Origin: Mycogone perniciosa
Lineage: Eukaryota; Ascomycota; Sordariomycetes; Hypocreales; Hypocreaceae
Direction: 5' to 3'
Assembly (NCBI GenBank): GCA_025331125.1
Contig: JAOALB010000346.1
Span: 1-13,516 of the forward strand
DNA length: 13,516 nucleotides
Shown here piece by piece: positions 7,893 to 13,516 of the stretch; the first letter of the stretch is position 1; every line of letters starts with the position of its first letter. Made by a program: the position numbers and the translations under genes. The notes beneath the pieces are model-generated. The model worked only from the letters and a program-made list of their open reading frames with translations. It was not told the DNA's origin and made no database searches.

Positions 7893-8472
7893 TCTACCAG
7901 TAATTTTAATTATGGAAGACGGGGGATGTAATGATGGACGCTACTGGCAATGGGCCTGGGCATTGAAAGCGAAAACAAAGCAGCTGAATTGCTGGTAACA
8001 TTTCAGTGTTTGTCAAGTGCTACTAGTAACCTGGTCATAGAAACTTTTATAATTCTGGTAACTTTAATTAAGGACGAGCGTGTTACTGGCAATGCGTCAG
8101 TGCTGTAGGGAGAGTTACCAGTATCCCTTTCAGTGGGGTTACTAGTAGCCCTAGTGTTCCAGTAACTACTCTGATAAAATCCTGCTTTAGTACCAGCAAC
8201 CCCAGTATACTGCTAACTTTCATTTTCAGTTACTGGTAAAAAATAGGCCGTGCAGTAAATTTACTGGTAGCTTAATGTTCGAGTTACCAGTACCTACACG
8301 CAGTCTCCATATAGTTACCAGCAGTAAAATGCATGCTAAATTAAGTTCCTAGTAACTTATCGCAGCCCTTATGAAGTTGGTAGTAACAATGCCTATTTAG
8401 AGAGAGATTGGGTATATGCACATAAGAAATTACTAGTAACTTGCCTATATTACTTGTTATCTACCTAGTAGT
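7893..8472. repeat. Cluster B of degenerate TTAC-NN-GTAA palindromes
   Basis: This is the second copy of the repeat at 352-992, same orientation, offset about 7.48 kb. Around 18 sites are visible, for example near 7941, 8020, 8082, 8115, 8138, 8155, 8189, 8229, 8261, 8284, 8314, 8346 and 8430. In a gap-free 30-base comparison (661-690 against 8141-8170) I count 22 identities and 8 differences, and all 8 differences are transitions. Site order and spacing match for at least 600-850 against 8080-8330. Homologous sites often have different centres (TG in one copy, CA or TA in the other). The cluster lies upstream of the gene at 8860, as cluster A lies upstream of the gene at 1180. Confidence 0.75.
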
Positions 8473-8753
8473 AGGCAGTTAAATGTCTACCTACACCATA
8501 AGGGTTATACACACTTAGTTGTGCTCCGTTTTGGGGGATAGGGACTGAATGATAGATCAGTACGTGTAGTCACGCTTCCATCCTAACCGCTGACCCCAGA
8601 ATGTTAAATTTAGCGGTTACACGACAGCTTAAAATAAAAACGCAATGCATATGGCGGCGGCTACGATCTCTTAATCAAGGATTCAAACGCAATTCAAGCG
8701 TCTTCTGCGAGGTTTTAAATATCACTGCAAGTCGCAAGAAGTAGCGCATTCAA

Positions 8754-8786
8754 CAAGCATTTCTCAAGCATTTCTCAAACATTCAT
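8754..8786 (+). repeat. Short tandem repeat in a leader, 11 bp unit
   Basis: The unit CAAGCATTTCT occurs twice in direct succession (8754-8764, 8765-8775) and is followed by a diverged third copy. It sits about 75-105 bases before the start codon at 8860, probably in the 5' untranslated region. Confidence 0.6.
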
Positions 8787-8859
8787 ACCAACAGCAATCT
8801 AAATCGAACATTCAGCGGTGTAATACCTAGCTCTCGCACTTTTTCCCCCAACTCACGCC

Positions 8860-10251
8860 ATGGCTTCCATCCAAGAAAAGAACACCAGCACTATCCTGGA
8901 GATCATGAAAAAATTGAGCATCAGTGATGCCCTTGCCATAAAGGAGAACTTTCCACAAAGTTCTACCTTGAAGCAATGCTACGACGAACGAGTTAACCCC
9001 GTGGCCTACCTCTCAGGCACTTTCAACTTCCCAATCACATTAATGTCTGCCATGTTCGACTCTGGATGTATTCTTAGTGGATCGCGTGCCTTGGAATTCT
9101 TTGTCCCAGGATCAGCACAAGCCAACTCTGACTGGGACTTCTATGTCCCCGCCTATAAGGAATCAGTGGCTGACATGGTCGCTGCGCTCAGCATCTGTGG
9201 CGTCACCTGGCATCTTGAGGGACAGGAGATTGCAACAGCTATATGGCAAAGAGACTCTACTACCGTGAGTCGACGGACTTTAATGGCCTTAAGCTCATGG
9301 GTGGGGCTTCTTCAACCGCAAGAGGCCATCTATGCCATTGGGGAGAAACTGCATGAAATCGTGAGAGAATTCAAAATGATGTTGATCGAGACTCAGAGCG
9401 ACGCCAACAATTTCACCATTAGTATGACCAAGGAGGGCAAAATTCATTTTACGCCGAGCGATCCAGCACCGGAACGAGAAGAGATTCGTTATGAAGATGC
9501 TCTTGGGAGGTCATTCAGCATTCTCCACGGCTCTATCAGCACAACGCGAGGCGATGAGAAGGTGCAGCTAATCATCGGCTCTTACTACGCGGGGATTAAG
9601 GGCTGTATGAGCTTTATCAAAAACTTTTATGCCAGTCATGTGCAATGCTTTATTGGGGGTTGGTGTGCGAGCCACATGTACTATGCCCAGGCTAGCACCA
9701 GACGAGCAACGATCTGGAAGACGGCAACAGAACAAAGCCGTACCAAGGTTCAGAATGCAATCGAAAAATACAAGAGAAGGGGATTTGAGTTCGTCGAAGC
9801 AAAGGACGTTAGCCTGAAAATGAGGACACTTAACGACGACGATTCCACCTTACTAGACTACGGCGACATTTATCGTCCGTTAATCCGAGAGAATCACCAT
9901 GAGCTACTTGACGGATGGCTCGCTGAAAGACGGAAAAACATCAACAGTATCTCATGGACAGAATTTGAGGGGCGCATCACCGAAGTTCAGAGCACATGGG
10001 AGAAATGCTTTAGGACGTGCAGGAAGACCTTTGCAAATTCTGAGTCGGATCTGCCTGCGCACCGACGGCGGCGCCTGGCCAATATCATTGCACTGAGCAC
10101 AAACAGTCCTGATCCAACCAGATCTGCAGGTTTTCGTAGCTCGGTGGGGAGGAGTCTGTTCAAGGAGTGCTGGCAAATGGCTGCACTCGCGCGATCTGGC
10201 ACAGTGTACTGCGACTTCCAAGACGCGACTCCGTGGTCGTGGGCGCTGTAG
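8860..10251 (+). CDS. Nucleotidyltransferase-fold-like protein
   Basis: A single uninterrupted 463-codon frame whose ATG has a strong context (CGCCATGGC) after a pyrimidine-rich leader. Residues 72-95 (LSGSRALEFF, then SDWDFYV) match the nucleotidyltransferase signature G-S followed about 15 residues later by D-x-D: Gly74-Ser75, Asp91 and Asp93. This family transfers nucleotides to RNA, protein or small molecules, or has lost activity. The third acidic residue expected on a later strand is not obvious: the candidate strand at 234-240 reads KVQLIIG, with Gln instead of Asp or Glu. A ~95-residue insertion lies between the two parts. Residues 245-275 form a Cys/Phe-rich helical segment (IKNFYASHVQCF). 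The rest is helical and charged, with a basic HRRRRL run (401-406). No signal peptide or membrane helix is seen. The substrate is unknown, and enzyme activity is not certain. Confidence 0.7.
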   Translation: MASIQEKNTSTILEIMKKLSISDALAIKENFPQSSTLKQCYDERVNPVAYLSGTFNFPITLMSAMFDSGCILSGSRALEFFVPGSAQANSDWDFYVPAYKESVADMVAALSICGVTWHLEGQEIATAIWQRDSTTVSRRTLMALSSWVGLLQPQEAIYAIGEKLHEIVREFKMMLIETQSDANNFTISMTKEGKIHFTPSDPAPEREEIRYEDALGRSFSILHGSISTTRGDEKVQLIIGSYYAGIKGCMSFIKNFYASHVQCFIGGWCASHMYYAQASTRRATIWKTATEQSRTKVQNAIEKYKRRGFEFVEAKDVSLKMRTLNDDDSTLLDYGDIYRPLIRENHHELLDGWLAERRKNINSISWTEFEGRITEVQSTWEKCFRTCRKTFANSESDLPAHRRRRLANIIALSTNSPDPTRSAGFRSSVGRSLFKECWQMAALARSGTVYCDFQDATPWSWAL

Positions 10252-10281
10252 AGAGAGGCAAATTAAGAGGGTTCCGTCACC

Positions 10282-10346
10282 TACGGAGTACTCCGTGCAA
10301 AAATAGCCTTTAATTTTTTATCCGTATTATACTCCGTACTCCGTAC
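10282..10346. repeat. CGGAGTACTCCG palindrome and flanking inverted copy
   Basis: ACGGAGTACTCCGT at 10283-10296 is a perfect 14 bp palindrome. About 40 bases on, GTACTCCGTA (10336-10345) inverts the 10282-10291 sequence, and ACTCCGT occurs twice in tandem there. The block could form nested hairpins at the 3' end of the preceding gene. To my knowledge this motif is common in Aspergillus/Penicillium-type intergenic DNA. Confidence 0.7.
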
Positions 10347-10661
10347 CTAGTAATAAATTTCATTGTTGGCTCTAAACAAAATGGCGTCCAGTACTCTGCA
10401 CTAACTGTACGTGGCAGATGCGCAGGTCGTCACTTAGCACCGAAGCGCTCAGCTAGTGTCAGCACGACGCCCACACCCTCATTCCCCTCTCCAGGCACAC
10501 CCGTGCCGGTGGACCGTGGACTCGTAATCCGTCCCCGTAGTACGCCCTGGGGGTATGAGCCGCCTATTGGGTACGGATATTTAAAGTCCATTCATCTCCT
10601 GTCCTGCTGCCCCCGACCCTGATCACGATCTACAGGACATGCCTACCACCACTTAGCAATA
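10347..10661 (+). promoter_or_regulatory. Promoter and leader of the gene at 10662
   Basis: No gene is seen in this interval. A reverse CCAAT box (ATTGG, 10566-10570) is followed by the TATA-like ATATTTAAA at 10577-10585, about 77 bases before the start codon, and then a C/T-rich leader. The arrangement is typical for a fungal core promoter. Confidence 0.55.
10639..10656 (+). promoter_or_regulatory. Five-codon upstream ORF
   Basis: An upstream ATG opens a minimal frame, Met-Pro-Thr-Thr-Thr-stop, that ends five bases before the main start codon at 10662. If the transcript starts upstream of 10639, as the TATA position suggests, ribosomes would meet this frame first, so it could lower translation of the main protein or make it conditional. 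Confidence 0.5.
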
Positions 10662-11529
10662 ATGGCTTCTCTCATTCCCCCCTTTGAACAGCTGTTGACT
10701 CGGCTGGGCTATGATATTGGTTCCTCAGATCCCTTCCGTTCTCGTATCTTCAAGGACCGGGTGGAAGAATTCATCCAACAATACGTCTCAGACGAAGGCA
10801 AGAGAGGGGTGGAGTTGCGCAATTGGCAAGTTCACCAACAAGAACTTGCCAACATGGTCCAAGTATTCTTGGATGATCTCGAGAAGGGTGACTTTTTCTG
10901 GCCAGACGATACTAGGTCCCTTTTCTCTAATCGGCTCAAGTACACGACCAACTATACGCAGTAAGTGGGAATGCGTCCTGGCGTCCGGAGACAGAGTATT
11001 AACCAACCAATCGGCTAGAATCCATAAACTGGTGGCACAGCTGTTTTTCAGGTACAATAATCCGACAAACCATCGGTCGCTTCTCAGCCCAGAGCCGCAT
11101 GTCCCCAGTCCCTCCACTCCTGAGCCAGTCACTCCAGAGAGGGAAGATCATGCCGAGCATCGACAAGGAACAGCACGTTTTACGTACAGCGTCTACGCTG
11201 CGGATGAAGATGGATTTGAGTTTTACGACTGGCATCCGGACCCTGATTTCCAAACTGTGTCACTAGCTGAGCTTCTGCGTACCGTGCCGGGAGGCGATGG
11301 TGCGGCTGGTGTGAGATTCATGCTGAGCGGCCCCAAATTTTCCATCACTCGCAGTGTTTTCAGTGACAGCGACTTTTCCGAGTTAATTACTCTCTGCAAT
11401 GATCGGATCGACCAGTGTATGATGATGGAAGGAGATAGGACATCCGCAGAGAAAATCTTTCACACTGAAATCGAGCTTCTTGGGGATATGGGACCGGCTA
11501 GTTCCTGGATACTTGGCAGCCGATATTAG
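10662..11529 (+). CDS. Unknown 269-residue acidic protein, two exons
   Basis: Exons 10662-10960 and 11019-11529 are joined across a 58 nt intron (GTAAGT donor, TTAAC branch-like site, CTAG acceptor). Unspliced reading ends at CAG-TAA inside the donor. I do not recognise the family. Residues 1-112 form an amphipathic helical domain (FKDRVEEFIQQYV, ELANMVQVFLDDL), continued smoothly over the splice by IHKLVAQLFFRY, which supports the join. Residues 123-139 are a Pro/Ser/Glu linker with several SP/TP sites (possible phosphorylation). The remainder (about 150-269) is a compact mixed alpha/beta-looking domain with aromatic-acidic segments (FEFYDWHPDPDF) and a final helix. There is no signal peptide or membrane helix, so a cytosolic or nuclear location is likely. 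Its leader carries a short upstream ORF. It lies in tandem with the nucleotidyltransferase-like gene. Confidence 0.7.
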
Positions 11530-12219
11530 GGTCATTATAATTATTACCTAGTTACTGTTTCAATCCAATTTTGTTGAAAACTCAATTTTCTGCACTGCAA
11601 TGGCCCAAACGGCCTCAGGGTTGCTCATCTTGGTTTATTCTTTTGCAATTTTATTTAGCTTTAAAATGAAAGACGATTGACAGATCCTACATAGTCGAGG
11701 GCGAGTGTCAGACCAACGAAGGCTAATAGTTTGTACCGGGTCCTCCGACTAACAATCTCCTCGCCACGCAGATGCTTGAGCGGTCGTTGAACGGGCTGCC
11801 AAGCTGAAAGTCATACGAGCCCATGCCCAACCAACACGAAAACATTACTCGGATTGTCCGGGCCATGTGGGAGTCACACAACGTGCTCAGGCTAGTATAA
11901 GCGAACTGAGCAGAATACAGCCAACAGAAGATGGAGAGGCAGATGCAACCAAGTCCGGGCGGCACCTCATCGCCACTCTGATTAGGGGAGATGGAATACG
12001 AAGCCAGGGGACGCACGAGCTCCAACCAAAATAGTATCTTCAAGCCAGTCATTTTGGGAAGATTTGAGCGAAATCACCAACAGAGCAACACGTTGGACGT
12101 CAAAGAGTCAGGAACCTAACCAAGGTAGGATCGCCAAGCCAACAACATTCAAGAGGAGCTAGCAAGGAATAAGCCACCAAACTATTATCAGTGTCAGAAA
12201 TGATACTAAATCTCGCAGA

Positions 12220-12281
12220 GTAAGTACGTAGCTCACGCGCAGACAGATAGGCGGGGATTGGCGTTTAGCTGATGACTTCAG
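12220..12281 (+). other. Orphan canonical intron signature
   Basis: GTAAGTA donor, AGCTGATG branch region and TTCAG acceptor enclose 62 nt, fully in line with the other introns of the window. A second donor-like GTAAGG lies at 12323. I could not connect flanking frames into a gene with a start codon, so this may mark a spliced non-coding transcript or a missed gene. Confidence 0.45.
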
Positions 12282-12291
12282 CGGGCGATCC

Positions 12292-12304
12292 GTCCCGTCG
12301 GGAC
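12292..12304. repeat. Short inverted repeat GTCCCG-T-CGGGAC
   Basis: A perfect 6 bp inverted repeat with a one-base centre lies just after the orphan intron signature. It is short enough to be chance, but could be a zinc-cluster regulator site because CGG/CCG half-sites in inverted arrangement are the usual Gal4-type target. Confidence 0.35.
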
Positions 12305-12855
12305 AGATTTAATCTTCATACAGTAAGGCTGGAACTTTACACCACCTACATAAATGCCAGGTCACATGAATACGAGGACTTCACCGTTTTCACCCAATTG
12401 AGGCATTTTAGGCCACCACAAGGCTGTCACAACACAACATTCCGCTAATGCACGCCTAGGTCGATTTGTGCCAGGATTGACTAGGCCCAACCATCAAGTA
12501 AACCGAATACTATCACCAACATGCATTTGATTACACCCGTGAAACGGCCGTGAGATATCAGCTGAAGCAACTGTCCATTCCACAGGAAGACATCCTATGG
12601 GCTTATCCGTACATCCCTGTAGCGCCCACCAAATATACCAGGGGGACTGGATCGTTCAATCGCATCGCCACACAAGATCTACCCTCCTTTTCACCCCGGC
12701 ACTTAATAGTATTTACTCTTTCTGAGTCTTTCCTGTTGTCACTCCATGCTCCACCACACCTTGCTTGTCTACGCCTCCTTCTTGTACCTTTTTCGATGTC
12801 CGTCTCATTTGCGCCCCATGCACCACGACCCAGGGAACCTGTCATAATTGATTAG

Positions 12856-13080
12856 CTAAGGACTTTGGGGCTCCGTGATTGAAATTACCAGGTGTCGTAG
12901 CGATAGAACCTCGGAAGCGAGTTTCTGAATCTTTGCCTGCGAGGCAGCCAGCTCGGCGTTAAGCTGCGCATTTAGAGCTTGTAGCTCAAGTAGCTGTGCT
13001 GTTGCTTCCTGCTGAAGGTTTTGTTTTTGCTCCAAAGGCAAGTCGCCTTCTAATTGGCGATTTTCTGATGGAGAGTCCAT
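12856..13080 (-). CDS. Small coiled-coil protein, 74 residues
   Basis: A single-exon frame from an ATG in good context (TAAACATGGAC) with a TATATA element about 135 bases upstream. After a short acidic N-terminus (residues 1-17), residues 18-66 are almost entirely Leu/Ala/Gln/Glu/Lys with leucines or similar residues at heptad spacing (LLELQALNAQLNAELAA, then IQKLASEVLSLRHLV). This predicts one long parallel coiled coil. The tail is short and polar. It has no basic DNA-binding segment before the zipper, so it is not a bZIP factor. It may dimerise on its own or act as a partner or inhibitor of another coiled-coil protein. The family is not recognised. The composition is too regular to be a chance frame. 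Confidence 0.65.
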   Translation of the reverse strand: MDSPSENRQLEGDLPLEQKQNLQQEATAQLLELQALNAQLNAELAASQAKIQKLASEVLSLRHLVISITEPQSP

Positions 13081-13215
13081 GTTTACTTGACAGTGCTTAG
13101 ACTCACTTAAAGCTTGGGGATGGGATCTTTAAATTCTTTAATGACCGAACTGTTGCCCCATTTTCGACTATACCGTAAAGGGACTCCAAATGTTGATTGT
13201 ATTTTTAGGAAACGA

Positions 13216-13222
13216 TATATAG
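13216..13222 (-). promoter_or_regulatory. TATA element upstream of the coiled-coil gene
   Basis: CTATATA on the minus strand, about 135 bases before the start codon at 13080. The surrounding region (13081-13276) is AT-rich and carries no gene, so it is the presumed promoter. Confidence 0.4.
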
Positions 13223-13276
13223 TATGTGTCATTCTAGAAAAAAATCTCTCTCTTATTCGTGCCGTACGAATTACAA

Positions 13277-13486
13277 TCATTCAATCCGCCTGCGGCTTCC
13301 CCGACCATCTTCCTCACCGTCCGAGTCTCTCTTTCTCTTCCGGGATCCTGTCACAATTTCCTCATTTTCAATGCTCCACACTGACTCACTCCCATCAGAT
13401 TCGCCACTCGGAGGAGTGAACAAGGCTGGGGGTAGCCGTAAAGGGGATGGTGTTCGAACGAGAAGATCTCGACAATGAGCAGCCAT
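13277..13486 (-). CDS. Small Ser-rich protein with basic nuclear-type signals, possibly partial
   Basis: The frame gives 69 residues from the first ATG, ending in a charged tail: SRKRKRDSDGEEDG then SRRRIE. RKRKR and RRR are likely nuclear-localisation signals. The N-terminal half is Pro/Ser/Leu-rich (TPSPLRLPPALFTPPSGES). The function is unknown. The same frame stays open without a stop through the remaining 30 bases to the window edge, reading GPIGLLSMAAHCRDLL, which looks protein-like. The true start or an upstream exon may therefore lie outside the window. It is transcribed in the same direction as the coiled-coil gene about 200 bases downstream. Confidence 0.5.
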   Translation of the reverse strand: MAAHCRDLLVRTPSPLRLPPALFTPPSGESDGSESVWSIENEEIVTGSRKRKRDSDGEEDGRGSRRRIE

Positions 13487-13516
13487 ACTTAACAGGCCGA
13501 TAGGGCCTGCAACTGG

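Larger units (their letters stand above)
7706..8859. other. Intergenic region containing palindrome cluster B and a leader
   Basis: No coding sequence is supportable over about 1.15 kb. Cluster B takes up roughly 7893-8472. The remainder, 8480-8859, is the presumed promoter and leader of the next gene. It holds AT-rich segments, a short tandem repeat at 8754-8786 and a pyrimidine-rich stretch just before the start codon. Confidence 0.6.
11530..12855. other. 1.3 kb region without a convincing gene
   Basis: A 109-codon minus-strand frame (11723-12052) begins in a fair context (CCCAAAATGACT) but its Cys/Trp/Ser-rich product resembles nothing I know. The plus strand opposite has a comparably long open frame (about 11780-12034) without an ATG, so coding status is undecided. 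An orphan intron signature lies at 12220-12281, followed by an open but ATG-less plus frame to about 12448. A 101-codon plus frame at 12550-12855 begins with GTG and is probably chance. The region may hold a multi-exon gene or a non-coding transcript I cannot resolve. Confidence 0.45.

Noticed and set aside
7094..8614. 1.5 kb transposon bounded by 13 bp inverted TGTTAAATTTAGC copies
   Set aside because: No target-site duplication or transposase, and one 13-base match of an AT-rich near-palindrome is expected by chance in a window this size.
12550..12855. Plus-strand 101-codon frame
   Set aside because: It begins with GTG, has Pro/Leu-rich composition typical of CT-rich non-coding DNA, and ends at the 3' edge of the coiled-coil gene.
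13114..13478. Plus-strand frames opposite the 69-residue protein
   Set aside because: They are antisense to the more protein-like minus-strand frame and lack a good start context.

Overview
The window looks like nuclear DNA of a filamentous ascomycete. Genes are interrupted by 46-79 nt introns with GTAAGT-type donors and CTRAY-type branch points, leaders are CT-rich, start contexts are of the CAACAATGCC or CGCCATGGC type, and the palindrome CGGAGTACTCCG occurs. That palindrome suggests a eurotiomycete (Aspergillus/Penicillium-like); this is inference, not proof. No rRNA, tRNA, CRISPR array or bacterial signal was seen.

Layout. (1) 1-1179 is gene-poor and holds a ~640 bp cluster of decayed TTAC-NN-GTAA palindromes, followed by a small Cys-containing hypothetical gene (1180-1605, +). 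(2) 1824-4179 (-) is a two-exon, 769-residue Ulp1-like (C48) cysteine protease with an intact His/Asp/Gln/Cys set. (3) A divergent intergenic region (about 4180-5496) leads to a four-exon gene of unknown function (5497-6663, +). Its acidic KxEPSDD repeats, helical middle and basic C-terminus come from a splice model reconstructed here. (4) 7235-7705 (+) is a two-exon TM2-domain membrane protein whose intron appears to be of the rare GC-AG type. (5) 7706-8859 carries a second, diverged, same-orientation copy of the palindrome cluster, followed by a 463-residue nucleotidyltransferase-fold-like protein (8860-10251, +). (6) A short CGGAGTACTCCG inverted-repeat block and a promoter with a five-codon upstream ORF precede a two-exon, 269-residue unknown (10662-11529, +). 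(7) 11530-12855 has no convincing gene but carries an orphan intron signature. (8) Two small minus-strand genes close the window: a 74-residue coiled-coil protein and a 69-residue, possibly partial, basic/acidic protein.

No metabolic pathway links the genes. The mix of lineage-specific unknowns, a Ulp1-like protease and two copies of a diverged repeat about 7.5 kb apart suggests an accessory, fast-evolving region. The strongest unexplained signal is the pair of clusters: the 10 bp sites have TG, CA or TA, rarely CG, at their centre, as expected if an ancestral TTACCGGTAA array lost its central CpG independently in each copy. A second point is the Ulp1-like protease transcribed divergently from a protein whose repeated KxE-plus-acidic-tail segments resemble SUMO-acceptor sites; the functional link is speculative.
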